Shown here in pieces: positions 32,815-40,953 of a stretch of DNA of 64,000 nucleotides. Every line of letters starts with the position of its first letter. Within the stretch, counting starts at the first letter, position 1. Position numbers and translations under genes: made by a program. The DNA is from CATOSD01 sp965226695 (GTDB taxonomy: Bacteria; Chloroflexota; Dehalococcoidia; Lucifugimonadales; CATOSD01). The stretch covers positions 3,596,001 to 3,660,000 of the forward strand of contig OZ245405.1 in the NCBI GenBank assembly GCA_965226695.1, written 5' to 3'. Under the pieces are notes generated by a model. That model was not told the origin of the DNA. It made no database searches and worked only from the letters and a program-made list of their open reading frames with translations.

Positions 32815-34007
32815 GCGGGTCGGGGGCGACGCTGCCCGACGCTCGCGGGCGCTTCGGCGACTTCGGGGGCCGCTACATCCCCGAGACGCTGATGCCGGCG
32901 ATCGCGGAGCTGGAGTCGGCCTACCGGCGGGCGGCCTCCGACGCCGCCTTCCAGCGCGAGCTCGATGACCTGCTCGCAAACTACGTCGGGCGTCCGACGC
33001 CCCTCACCCTTGCGGCGAACCTCTCGGAGATGCTGGGGCCGCGCATCTACCTCAAGCGGGAGGATCTGCTGCACACCGGGGCGCACAAGATCAACGCTGC
33101 GCTCGCGCAGGCGCTCCTGGCTCGTCGAATGGGGAAGAGCCGCATCGTCGCGGAGACGGGCGCCGGACAGCACGGCGTCGCGACGGCCACGGCCTGCGCG
33201 CTGCTCGGCCTGGAGTGCGTCGTCTACATGGGAGCGGAGGACGTGCGCCGGCAATCGCTCAACGTCTTTCGGATGAAACTCCTCGGCGCCGAGGTGCGCC
33301 CGGTGACGGCCGGCTCGCGTACGCTCAAGGACGCGATCAACGAGGCGATCCGCGACTGGGTGACCAACGTCGCCAGCACGCACTACCTGATCGGGAGCGT
33401 GGTCGGGCCGCACCCGTACCCGGAGATGGTGCGCGACTTCCAGGCCGTGATCGGGCGCGAGGCGCGGGCGCAACTGCTCGAGGCCGAGGGCCGCCTCCCG
33501 ACCGTGGCGGTGGCCTGTGTCGGCGGCGGCTCGAACGCGATCGGCCTCTTCCATGCCTTCCGCGACGATCCGGTGCGACTCGTCGGCGTGGAGGCGGCCG
33601 GTGAGGGGCTGCACGGGCGACATGCGGCGACGCTCTCATCGGGGTCGCCCGGGGTGCTGCACGGCGCGCGCTCCTACGTGCTGCAGGACCGCAACGGGCA
33701 GGTCATCGAGGCTCACTCGATCTCGGCGGGCCTCGACTATCCGGGCGTCGGGCCGGAGCACGCGTGGCTGAAGCTGGCCGAGCGCGCGGAGTACGTCTCC
33801 GCGACTGACCAGGAGGCACTGGCCGGCTTCGAGCTGCTCTGCCGGAGTGAGGGGATCATCCCGGCGCTCGAGCCGGCGCACGCGATCGCCCACCTCCGCA
33901 CGCTGGCGGAGGGTCTCGAGCCCGACGATATTGTGCTGCTCAATCTCTCCGGGCGCGGCGACAAGGACATGGGAACCGTCGCCGACGCCCTCGGCCTGAC
34001 GCTCTAG
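32811..34007 (+). CDS. trpB: Tryptophan synthase beta chain
   Basis: PLP enzyme condensing indole with serine. The 398-residue protein has GRFGDFGGRYIPETLMPAI, LKREDLLHTGAHKINAAL with the PLP Lys93, AETGAGQHGVATATACALLG with the catalytic Glu, CVGGGSNAIGLFHAF binding the PLP phosphate, and a C-terminal LSGRGDKDMGTV. It is the TrpB1 type that forms a complex with TrpA. The GTG start overlaps the trpF stop by GTGA; a CPBP protease gene separates it from trpA. Confidence 0.96.
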   Translation: MSGSGATLPDARGRFGDFGGRYIPETLMPAIAELESAYRRAASDAAFQRELDDLLANYVGRPTPLTLAANLSEMLGPRIYLKREDLLHTGAHKINAALAQALLARRMGKSRIVAETGAGQHGVATATACALLGLECVVYMGAEDVRRQSLNVFRMKLLGAEVRPVTAGSRTLKDAINEAIRDWVTNVASTHYLIGSVVGPHPYPEMVRDFQAVIGREARAQLLEAEGRLPTVAVACVGGGSNAIGLFHAFRDDPVRLVGVEAAGEGLHGRHAATLSSGSPGVLHGARSYVLQDRNGQVIEAHSISAGLDYPGVGPEHAWLKLAERAEYVSATDQEALAGFELLCRSEGIIPALEPAHAIAHLRTLAEGLEPDDIVLLNLSGRGDKDMGTVADALGLTL

Positions 34008-34011
34008 CCCC

Positions 34012-34797
34012 GTGCTCTTCGACCGGCCCCCCGCCACCATCCCGGCCCGGGCCGCCGCTACCGCCTCCGTGCCGCCCGGCGCTGCCACCGGCCGGAAGAC
34101 GCCGCTCATCGCCCGCCCCCCGTGGCGGGCCTCCGACCTCGTCGTCGGGATGGGGGGGCTCCTGCTCGCGATCGCGCTCGCCGTCGCGCTGCTCGTCGTC
34201 CTCGGCGCCCCGCGGGACGGCGGCGAGGAGTGGAGCGTGGGAGCGGCCATCGGCGTCAACGCCGCGATGGCCGGGATCGTCCTCGGCCTCGCCAGGAGGC
34301 GAGGCATCACGTTCAGCGATCTGGGCTTCCGGCGCCCGACCCGGTTGGCTCTGGTGCTCCTCGCCTGGCTCGGCGCCTACGCGGTGCTCGCCCTCTACGG
34401 GGTGCTTCTCCTGCTGCCCGAGGCCCTCGGTCTTGACGTCTCGGCGCTGAGGGAGGGCAACCCGCCCCCGGTCGGCGCAGACGCCGGCCCGGCGGCGGTG
34501 CTGCTGGCCGCGTTCGCGGTGGTCGCGGCGGCGCCGCTCGGCGAGGAGATCTTCTTCCGGGGGTTGCTCTACCGGGGTCTCCGGAGCCGCTCGCGGCTTC
34601 TGCCGGCGCTCGCGCTCTCCGGACTCCTCTTCGGGCTCTTTCACCTCAACCTCGGCGTCCTCGCGCCGTTTGCCGGCATCGGGATGCTCTTCGCCTGGGC
34701 CGTGGAGCGATCGGGCTCCCTGTGGACCTCGATCGCGGCGCACGCGGCCTTCAACTCGCTCGCTTTCGGGCTCCACCTGGCGGGAGCCGGCTCGTGA
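34012..34797 (+). CDS. CPBP family intramembrane protease
   Basis: This 261-residue polytopic membrane protein has about seven hydrophobic segments and the Abi/CPBP signature: GEEIFFRGLLYRGLRSR (EExxxR motif, intramembrane glutamic-type protease) followed by GLLFGLFHLNLG and SIAAHAAFNS, both contributing conserved histidines. Relatives include Rce1 CAAX proteases and bacteriocin self-immunity proteins. It is lodged in the trp operon: GTG 4 nt after the trpB stop and GTGA overlap into trpA. A connection with tryptophan is not obvious; it may simply use the operon's expression. Confidence 0.88.
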   Translation: MLFDRPPATIPARAAATASVPPGAATGRKTPLIARPPWRASDLVVGMGGLLLAIALAVALLVVLGAPRDGGEEWSVGAAIGVNAAMAGIVLGLARRRGITFSDLGFRRPTRLALVLLAWLGAYAVLALYGVLLLLPEALGLDVSALREGNPPPVGADAGPAAVLLAAFAVVAAAPLGEEIFFRGLLYRGLRSRSRLLPALALSGLLFGLFHLNLGVLAPFAGIGMLFAWAVERSGSLWTSIAAHAAFNSLAFGLHLAGAGS

Positions 34798-35618
34798 GCA
34801 CCGGCTCCGGCGAGGACCGGATCGCACGGGCGTTCGCCCGCGCGCGCGCCGAGGGGCGTCCCGCGCTCATGCCGTTCCTTCCGGTGTGCTGGCCGGAGCC
34901 AGACGCCACGGCGTCGATCGTGCGCGCAGCGGTGGAGGGCGGCGCGGACGCGATGGAGTTGGGCTTCCCCTTCAGCGACCCGCTCGCCGACGGCGTCACG
35001 AACCAGCGCGCCTACGAGGAGGCGATCGCGAACGGGGCGACGCTCGAGCGGCTCTTCGCGATCACGAGCGGTCTGCGCGCGGAGGGCGTTAGCGTGCCGT
35101 TCCTGATCATGGGATACTTCAATCCGCTGCTCGCCTACGGGGCGGGCAGGTTCGTGCGGGACGCCGCCGAGGCGGGCATCGATGGACTGATCGTGATCGA
35201 CCTCCCTCCGGAGGAGGCCACGGAGTTTCAGGCCCTGGCCCGGGCGGCACATCTGCACCTGGTGTACCTGCTGGCGCCGACCTCCACCGACGAGCGGATC
35301 GCCCGGGTGGCGGAGGTGGCGAGCGGGTTCATCTACTGCGTGAGCGTCGCCGGCGTGACCGGCCCGCGAGCGGAGCTTCCCCCGTCGCTTCCCGATCTGA
35401 TCGGGCGGGTGCGGGCGCGGAGCGACCTTCCGCTCGCCGTCGGCTTCGGAATCTCGGCGGCGCGGCACGTGCGGGAGGTGGGTCGCATCGCGGACGGGGC
35501 GATCGTGGGAAGCGCGTTCGTCGAGGCCGTCCGGGAGGCGCCGCGGGAGCGCCGGGCCGAGCGGGTCCGGGAGTTCGTGAGGGGAATTGCCGGCCGTGAG
35601 CCAGCCGCATCGGGTTAG
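34794..35618 (+). CDS. trpA: Tryptophan synthase alpha chain
   Basis: Cleaves indole-3-glycerol phosphate to indole for channelling to TrpB. The 274-residue TIM barrel contains PALMPFLPVCWP, ADAMELGFPFSDPLADG with the catalytic Glu and Asp, FLIMGYFNPLLAYG, DGLIVIDLPPEEA, YLLAPTSTDERI, GFIYCVSVAGVTGPR and LAVGFGISAARHV. The GTG start overlaps the CPBP protease stop. It ends the main trp run; about 200 bp without a gene follow before aroH. Confidence 0.95.
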   Translation: MSTGSGEDRIARAFARARAEGRPALMPFLPVCWPEPDATASIVRAAVEGGADAMELGFPFSDPLADGVTNQRAYEEAIANGATLERLFAITSGLRAEGVSVPFLIMGYFNPLLAYGAGRFVRDAAEAGIDGLIVIDLPPEEATEFQALARAAHLHLVYLLAPTSTDERIARVAEVASGFIYCVSVAGVTGPRAELPPSLPDLIGRVRARSDLPLAVGFGISAARHVREVGRIADGAIVGSAFVEAVREAPRERRAERVREFVRGIAGREPAASG

Positions 35619-35826
35619 CGGTGAACGGGTCGTACGGGGGGTGGCACACGCCCCGCGCCCCGAGCCCGCCGCGCCTCCCGGCGGCTGGCCGTTGGCCGGC
35701 GCGTTTAGGGGCCGGGCGCCGACCCGCGTCCCGCGTGGCGCGGGGATCCGGTAGGGCGGCCCGCTGGCGGCGGTCGCCGTCGAACGCGAAGTCTCTGGTG
35801 CAGGTGGGGACGGGAGCGCACGCGCC

Positions 35827-36228
35827 ATGCCGGTCCGTGGTATCCGGGGCGCCACAACGGCGGCGATGAACTCGCGCGAGGCGATACTCGAGGCGACGTC
35901 GGAGCTGCTCGAGTGCCTCGTGCGCGCCAACGGCGTCCGGCGCGAGGACGTCGCCTCGATCCTCTTCAGCACGACGCCGGATCTCAACGCAGAGTTCCCC
36001 GCCGTCGCCGCGCGGACGGCGGGCTGGACGGATGTCGCACTGCTCTGCACGCACGAGATGAGCGTCCCGGGCAGCCTGCCGCAGTGCGTGCGCATCCTCA
36101 TCCACGTCAACACCGAGCGGGCTGCGGGCGAGCTGGAGCACATCTATCTAAGGGGGGCGCAGGTGCTGCGTCCCGATCTGGCGGTCGAGGCGGAGTCCCG
36201 GCCCCGACCTGTGGAGGAGTCATCGTGA
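35827..36228 (+). CDS. aroH: Chorismate mutase, AroH type
   Basis: Rearranges chorismate to prephenate for the tyrosine and phenylalanine branches. The 133-residue protein begins with VRGIRGATTAAMNSREAILEAT, carrying the active-site Arg of the trimeric AroH fold, then DVASILFSTTPDLNAEFPA, ALLCTHEMSVPGSLPQCVRILIH and HIYLRGAQVLRPDL. These match the Bacillus AroH type, unrelated in fold to the helical AroQ mutases. Its end overlaps the GTG of aroF by 4 nt. Confidence 0.94.
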   Translation: MPVRGIRGATTAAMNSREAILEATSELLECLVRANGVRREDVASILFSTTPDLNAEFPAVAARTAGWTDVALLCTHEMSVPGSLPQCVRILIHVNTERAAGELEHIYLRGAQVLRPDLAVEAESRPRPVEESS

Positions 36229-37268
36229 TCGTTGTCATGAAGATTGGGCACGAGCCCGAGCGGCGCGAGGCCGTCGTGAACCGGATCCGCGAGCTCGGGC
36301 TTCGCGAGCGCCAAATCGTAGGTGTCGAGCGCACTGTGATCGCCGTGCTGGGGCAGGTCTTCCCGGAGCTCCGCGACGAGCTCGCGACGATGGAGGGTGT
36401 CGACGAGGTGGTCCGCATCTCGAAGCCGTACAAGCTCGCCTCGCGGGAGACGCATCCGGAGGACACGGTCGTGGACCTCCCATACGGGCTCCGCGTCGGA
36501 GGCGGGGAGACCGTCGTGATAGCCGGCCCCTGCTCCATCGAGAACGAGGAGCAGCTCTTCGAGTCGGCGCGCGCCGTCCGCAGCGCGGGCGCGCATGTCC
36601 TGCGCGGCGGCGCGTTCAAGCCGCGCAGCTCGCCCTACTCCTTCCGCGGGCTGGGGCTGGAGGGATTGCGGCTGCTCGCGGCGGCCGGCGCCGAGCTATC
36701 GATGCCGGTCATCACCGAACTTCTCTCGGAGCGCGACGTGGAGTCGGTCGCCGAGCACTCGGACGTGCTGCAGATAGGCGCCCGCAACGCGCAGAACTTC
36801 TCGCTCCTGGACGAGGTGGGCCGCGCCGGGAAGCCGGTGATGCTCAAGCGCGGCATCTCCGGCACCATCGAGGAGTGGCTGCTCGGCGCCGAGTACATCC
36901 TCGCCCAGGGGAACACGCAGGTGATCCTCTGCGAGAGGGGCATACGGACCTTCGAGGTCGCGACGCGCAACACGCTTGACCTCAACGCCGTCGCTCTGGT
37001 GAAGCGGCTCTCCCACCTCCCCGTGCTCGCCGACCCCTCGCACGGGACGGGGAAGTGGTACCTCGTGCAGCCGATGGCGCTCGCGGCCATCGCCTCGGGA
37101 GCGGACGGCGTGATGGTCGAGGTGCACTCGAGCCCCGATCACGCGCTCTCCGACGGCGCCCAGTCGCTCACGCCCGAGAACTTCGACGCGCTGATGCAGC
37201 GCGCGCGCGGCGTCGCGGACGCGGTCGGGCGGCCGCTGCATCCCCTCCCGGTGGCGGTCACCCGGTGA
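36225..37268 (+). CDS. aroF: 3-deoxy-7-phosphoheptulonate synthase
   Basis: First shikimate-pathway enzyme, condensing PEP with erythrose-4-phosphate. The 347-residue protein is the type I-beta DAHP synthase with an N-terminal ferredoxin-like regulatory domain (IVVMKIGHEPERREAVVNRI, about residues 1-70), followed by VIAGPCSIENEEQL, LRGGAFKPRSSPYSFRGLG, DVLQIGARNAQNF, PVMLKRGISGTIEEWL, ADPSHGTGKW and a final metal-binding HSSPDHALSDG. The ACT-like N-domain is known to mediate feedback by aromatic amino acids. It is translationally coupled to aroH. Confidence 0.95.
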   Translation: MIVVMKIGHEPERREAVVNRIRELGLRERQIVGVERTVIAVLGQVFPELRDELATMEGVDEVVRISKPYKLASRETHPEDTVVDLPYGLRVGGGETVVIAGPCSIENEEQLFESARAVRSAGAHVLRGGAFKPRSSPYSFRGLGLEGLRLLAAAGAELSMPVITELLSERDVESVAEHSDVLQIGARNAQNFSLLDEVGRAGKPVMLKRGISGTIEEWLLGAEYILAQGNTQVILCERGIRTFEVATRNTLDLNAVALVKRLSHLPVLADPSHGTGKWYLVQPMALAAIASGADGVMVEVHSSPDHALSDGAQSLTPENFDALMQRARGVADAVGRPLHPLPVAVTR

Positions 37269-37281
37269 GCGGGGATCCCGT

Positions 37282-38115
37282 GTGAGGGCAGGCGGGGAGC
37301 AGGAAGCGGGTCGCGCGGGCGCTCCGGAGGCCCCCGCCAGCCCCGACGCGCCCGGCTTCGCCCTGAGGCTTCCCGCCTTCGAGGGACCGCTGGACCTGCT
37401 GTTGCACCTGATCGAGCGCCGCGAACTCGATATCACGGCGGTCTCCCTGCTCCAGGTCACCGAGCAGTACCTCGCCCACCTGCGCGCGGCGGATCGCATC
37501 GACGTCGCCCGCCTCGCCGAGTTCATCGCGATCGGTGCACGGCTGCTGCTCCTGAAGTCGCGCGCCCTGCTCCCGCGCGACGCCGAGGAGGCGGAGGCGG
37601 AGGAGGAGGAGGACGACGCGGAGGCGCTCGTGGCCGCGCTCCGTGAGTACAGGCGCTACCGTGACCTCGCAGCCGAGTTGCGCGCGCTCGGCGACGCCGG
37701 GCGCTCCTACCGTCGCGAGGCGGCGGTCCCCGAGCGGCCGCTTGGAAGCGGCCTCGACGGCGTGGAGATGGAGGCGCTGGCGGCGATCTTCCGCGGCGTG
37801 CTCGATCGCGTCGTTGCGGGGCAGGCCTTCGCAACCCCTCCCGTGACGCGGGAGCGCGTCCGGCTCCGCGACCGGATCGAGGTCCTCGTTGCGCGGCTGG
37901 AGGAGGGGCGCCGGCTCTCCTTCCGCAGCCTGCTGGAGGGCGCGCGCTCGCGCCTTCAGGTCGTCGTTGACTTCCTCGCCGTGCTCGAGCTGATCAAGGC
38001 CGGATTCGTCGAGGCTACGCAGGTCACCCCCTTCGGCGACATCGAGCTCGAGCGCCGGCCCGGTGCCCTGCCGCCCGTGCCCGCGCAGCTCGGCCTCGAT
38101 CTCCCGGACCAGTAG
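37282..38115 (+). CDS. scpA: Segregation and condensation protein A
   Basis: Kleisin subunit of the SMC-ScpAB chromosome-organising complex. The 277-residue protein has the N-terminal SMC-binding helices FEGPLDLLLHLIERRELDITAVSLLQVTEQYL in standard form, an acidic central linker (EEAEAEEEEDDAEALVAALREYRRYRDLAAEL) and a C-terminal winged helix with FLAVLELIKAGFVEATQVTPFGDIELER. Its usual partner scpB is not next to it. The GTG start has poor surroundings; the first 20 residues are variable. Confidence 0.92.
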   Translation: MRAGGEQEAGRAGAPEAPASPDAPGFALRLPAFEGPLDLLLHLIERRELDITAVSLLQVTEQYLAHLRAADRIDVARLAEFIAIGARLLLLKSRALLPRDAEEAEAEEEEDDAEALVAALREYRRYRDLAAELRALGDAGRSYRREAAVPERPLGSGLDGVEMEALAAIFRGVLDRVVAGQAFATPPVTRERVRLRDRIEVLVARLEEGRRLSFRSLLEGARSRLQVVVDFLAVLELIKAGFVEATQVTPFGDIELERRPGALPPVPAQLGLDLPDQ

Positions 38116-38143
38116 CCTCCGTGCCGCCTCGCGTGGGCGGTGC

Positions 38144-38149
38144 TACGAT
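38144..38149 (+). promoter_or_regulatory. Candidate -10 element (TACGAT) for ribF-tyrS
   Basis: TGCTACGATCGCCC repeats the string found before tyrA; a start near 38156 would give a leader of about 43 nt to the ribF GTG. Confidence 0.4.
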
Positions 38150-38198
38150 CGCCCCGTCCACCCGGCCCCGGCCGCCAGCGAAGGGACACCCACCGCCC

Positions 38199-39134
38199 GT
38201 GCTGCTGGTCCGCGAGGAGCTGCGCCGCGGGGTCCGTCCCGTCGAGAGCGCGATCACGCTGGGCGTCTTCGACGGCGTCCACCGCGGGCACGGGGCGCTC
38301 GTCGAGCGGCTGCGCCGAGAGGCAGAGGCCCGGCATCTGAAGCCGGGCGTTGTCACGTTCCACCCGAGCCCGATCGCCGTGCTGCGCCCCGACGTTCCCC
38401 TCGCCTACCTCGAGTCGCTCGAGCGCCGCGTGGAGCTGCTCGGGGGGCTGGGCGCCGAGTTCGTCACCGTGGTGAGCTTCACCTCGGAGCTCGCGCAGGT
38501 GAGCGCCGGGGAGTTCATGCGGCTCCTCGCGGAGGAGGCGCTGGCCCGCCTGCTCGTAGTCGGCGGCGACTTCGCCCTCGGTCGCGGGCGCGAGGGGACG
38601 GCGGAGCGCCTCGGGGAGCTCGCCGCGCCGCTCGGTATCGAGGTGGTGACGGTCGACCTCCTGGCCGAGGATGAGAGCAAGGTCTCCTCCACGCGCATCC
38701 GGCAGTCTCTCGCGGCGGGGGATCTGGAGCAGGTCGCGCGGCTCCTCGGACGCCCCTATTCGCTGCGCGGCCCCGTCCTGCGGGGCGACGAGCGCGGCCG
38801 CCGCATCGGGTTCCCGACCCTGAACATCGGTGTCAGCCCCGACCGCGCGCTGCCTCCGAACGGGGTCTACGTCTGCCGCGCGGGCGTCGGCGGCGAGCGC
38901 CTCGGCGCGGTCACGAATATTGGCGTCCGCCCCACCTTCGACGGGAGCAGCCGGCAGGTGGAGACGCACCTGCTCGACTTCTCGGGGGACCTCTACGGAC
39001 ACCACGTCTCCATAGATCTCCTCCACCGGTTGCGACCGGAGCGGCGCTTCGCCGATCCCGACGGCCTGATCGAGCAGATCGGACGGGACATCGCCGAGGG
39101 CCGCCGCTACCTCTCCTCGCGGGTGCCGGCGTGA
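38199..39134 (+). CDS. ribF: Bifunctional riboflavin kinase/FAD synthetase
   Basis: Makes FMN and FAD from riboflavin. The N-terminal adenylyltransferase domain shows AITLGVFDGVHRGHGALVERL (nucleotide-binding HxGH-like), VVTFHPSPIAVL, VVGGDFALGRGREG and SSTRIRQSLAAGDL. The C-terminal kinase domain has GRRIGFPTLNI, NGVYVCRAGVGG and VGVRPTF-like NIGVRPTFDGSSRQVETHLLDF. The GTG at 38199 gives 311 residues, the normal length; upstream residues look random. Its last 4 nt overlap tyrS. Confidence 0.94.
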   Translation: MLLVREELRRGVRPVESAITLGVFDGVHRGHGALVERLRREAEARHLKPGVVTFHPSPIAVLRPDVPLAYLESLERRVELLGGLGAEFVTVVSFTSELAQVSAGEFMRLLAEEALARLLVVGGDFALGRGREGTAERLGELAAPLGIEVVTVDLLAEDESKVSSTRIRQSLAAGDLEQVARLLGRPYSLRGPVLRGDERGRRIGFPTLNIGVSPDRALPPNGVYVCRAGVGGERLGAVTNIGVRPTFDGSSRQVETHLLDFSGDLYGHHVSIDLLHRLRPERRFADPDGLIEQIGRDIAEGRRYLSSRVPA

Positions 39135-40381
39135 GCCGGCGCATGGCGCCGGTCGAAGAGCAGCTCGCCGTGCTGCTGCGCGGGACCGAGTTCGGCGACG
39201 CGCAGATGCGGCAGGTGATGGAGGCTGAGCTTCGTGCGCGGCTCGAGGAGGATCGACCGCTTCGCGTCTACTGTGGTTACGACCCGACCGCGGTCGACCT
39301 GACGCTCGGTCACACTCTGTCCATGCGCAAGCTTCGGCAGTTTCAGGACCTGGGACACGACGTCACCTTCCTCGTCGGGACCTTCACCGCTCTGCTCGGA
39401 GGCGACCCCTCGGACAAGGACAGGCACCGCCCGATGCTGAGCGCAGAGCAGGTGCGCGCCAACGCCGAGACCTACCTGGATCAGGCCTTCCGCATCCTCG
39501 ACCGCGAGCGCACGACGGTGCGCGAGAACGTGGAGTGGCTCGCGGGGCTGCGCTTCGAGGACGTTCTCAGGCTCTGCTCGCACTTCACGGTCGCGCAGTT
39601 TCTCGAGCGCGAGAACTTCGCGCGCCGGTGGGAACGCCACGATCCGATCCACCTCTCGGAGTTTCTCTACGCGATCCTGCAGGCCTATGACGCCGTCTCG
39701 CTCGAGACCGACGTCCAGGTGGGCGGCTCGGAGCAGCTCTTCAACCTGATGGCGGGCCGGACGCTGCAGCGGGAGTTCGAGCAGCGACCGCAGGTCGTGC
39801 TCACGGTCCCGATCCTCGTGGGGACCGACGGCCGCCTGAAGATGTCGAAGACGACTGGCAACTACATCGGCGTCGACGAGTCTCCGTCCAACATCTACGG
39901 GAAGGTGATGTCGATCCCGGACTCGGCGATCGCCGACTACTTCACGCTCCTCACGCCTCTCACCGCGCAGCAGGTCTTCGAGATCCTCGGTCGGGTGGAG
40001 GCAGGCGAGCTTCCCGCGATGGAGGCGAAGAAGCGGCTCGCTCATGCGATCGTCGGCTCGCTTCACCCGGCCGAGTCCGCCGATGAGGCGCAGCGCCACT
40101 TCGAGTCGACGATCCAGCGTGGCGAGAGCCCCGCCGAGATGCTCGAGTACGCGCTTGAGAGCGGGTCGCCGGAGGGGGCCGGCTCGCTCCACCGCGTGCT
40201 CGTCGCCTCCGGGCTCGCCGCGAGCAGCGCCGAGGCGAAGCGGCTCGTGATGCAGGGCGCGGTCGCGGTGAACGGGGAGCGCGTCGCCGAGGCGACGCGT
40301 CCGCTGGCGCCCGGGGACGAGTTGCGCGTCGGCCGGCATCGCTTCCTGCGGATCGTCTTGGGAACGGAGCGCGGCGCCTGA
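39131..40381 (+). CDS. tyrS: Tyrosyl-tRNA synthetase
   Basis: Charges tRNA-Tyr. The 416-residue class I synthetase has CGYDPTAVDLTLGHTLSMRKL (HIGH motif as LGHT), VQVGGSEQLFNLMAGR and the KMSKS loop as LKMSKTTGN, with a C-terminal S4 RNA-binding domain beginning LHRVLVASGLAASSAEAKRLVMQGAV. These features fit the TyrZ-like type rather than E. coli TyrRS. The GTG start overlaps ribF. Its place after the aromatic-acid genes may be coincidental. Confidence 0.95.
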   Translation: MSRRMAPVEEQLAVLLRGTEFGDAQMRQVMEAELRARLEEDRPLRVYCGYDPTAVDLTLGHTLSMRKLRQFQDLGHDVTFLVGTFTALLGGDPSDKDRHRPMLSAEQVRANAETYLDQAFRILDRERTTVRENVEWLAGLRFEDVLRLCSHFTVAQFLERENFARRWERHDPIHLSEFLYAILQAYDAVSLETDVQVGGSEQLFNLMAGRTLQREFEQRPQVVLTVPILVGTDGRLKMSKTTGNYIGVDESPSNIYGKVMSIPDSAIADYFTLLTPLTAQQVFEILGRVEAGELPAMEAKKRLAHAIVGSLHPAESADEAQRHFESTIQRGESPAEMLEYALESGSPEGAGSLHRVLVASGLAASSAEAKRLVMQGAVAVNGERVAEATRPLAPGDELRVGRHRFLRIVLGTERGA

Positions 40382-40428
40382 GGTGGTAAGGTGCGCGGGC
40401 ATCCGGCTGGTGCCGGCGGGGGCCGCAG

Positions 40429-40914
40429 ATGCTCGACGGCGGGTTCGACGTCGACGTCGAACACATCGTTCGCACGATCGCCGAGGCGGAGGTCGTCTGC
40501 CTCTGTTTCCCCCTGCTCCGCACGACACTTGTCGTCGACACGCGCACCGCTGAGAGCGTCGTGCCCCTGGTTCGGCTGGTGCCGATCGCCGCGAGCACCG
40601 GCGAACGCCTGAGCTCGCTGAGGCGCCTGCGCTCCGGGCTCCCGCGCCCCGATTCGATCACCACAATCCTCTGGACGCGGCGCGTGGACGCCGTCCGCCG
40701 CCTCGGCGTCTGGGAGTGTCTGCTCGATCGCCTCGTCGCGACCGGCGACGGCTCCGCCCTGGAGCGGGCGGAAGCGTGCCTGGGCGAGCTCGGCGTGCTC
40801 GAGAAGCGCGAGTTGCGCCGGGCGCTCACGGGCGAGCAGCATCGGACGCTCTGGGGGCGCCCCGGGATCGGCGACGCCGACGGGGCCGGGACCTCCGACA
40901 ACGTGATCCCGTAG
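40429..40914 (+). CDS. Unrecognised 161-residue protein
   Basis: I do not recognise this protein. It begins MLDGGFDVDVEHIVRTIAEAEVVCLCFPLLRTTLVVDTR, a mixed alpha/beta pattern, and continues with a basic helix-rich half (LSSLRRLRSGLPRP, WTRRVDAVRRLGVWECLLDRLVATG). It has no signal peptide or membrane segment. The leader carries TAAGGT, a weak -10 candidate, 37 nt upstream. Codon choice matches neighbours, and reading-frame quality suggests a real gene. A 7-bp hairpin shared with the convergent EF-G gene follows. Confidence 0.6.
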   Translation: MLDGGFDVDVEHIVRTIAEAEVVCLCFPLLRTTLVVDTRTAESVVPLVRLVPIAASTGERLSSLRRLRSGLPRPDSITTILWTRRVDAVRRLGVWECLLDRLVATGDGSALERAEACLGELGVLEKRELRRALTGEQHRTLWGRPGIGDADGAGTSDNVIP

Positions 40915-40927
40915 CGACCGAGCGAGG

Positions 40928-40949
40928 CGCGGCCCGAGCGCCGGCCGCG
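40928..40949. terminator. Bidirectional hairpin between convergent genes
   Basis: Stem CGCGGCC/GGCCGCG with an 8-nt loop occupies the 39-bp gap between the stop codons of the 161-residue gene and the EF-G paralogue. No T-runs flank it. Confidence 0.45.
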
Positions 40950-40953
40950 GTCC

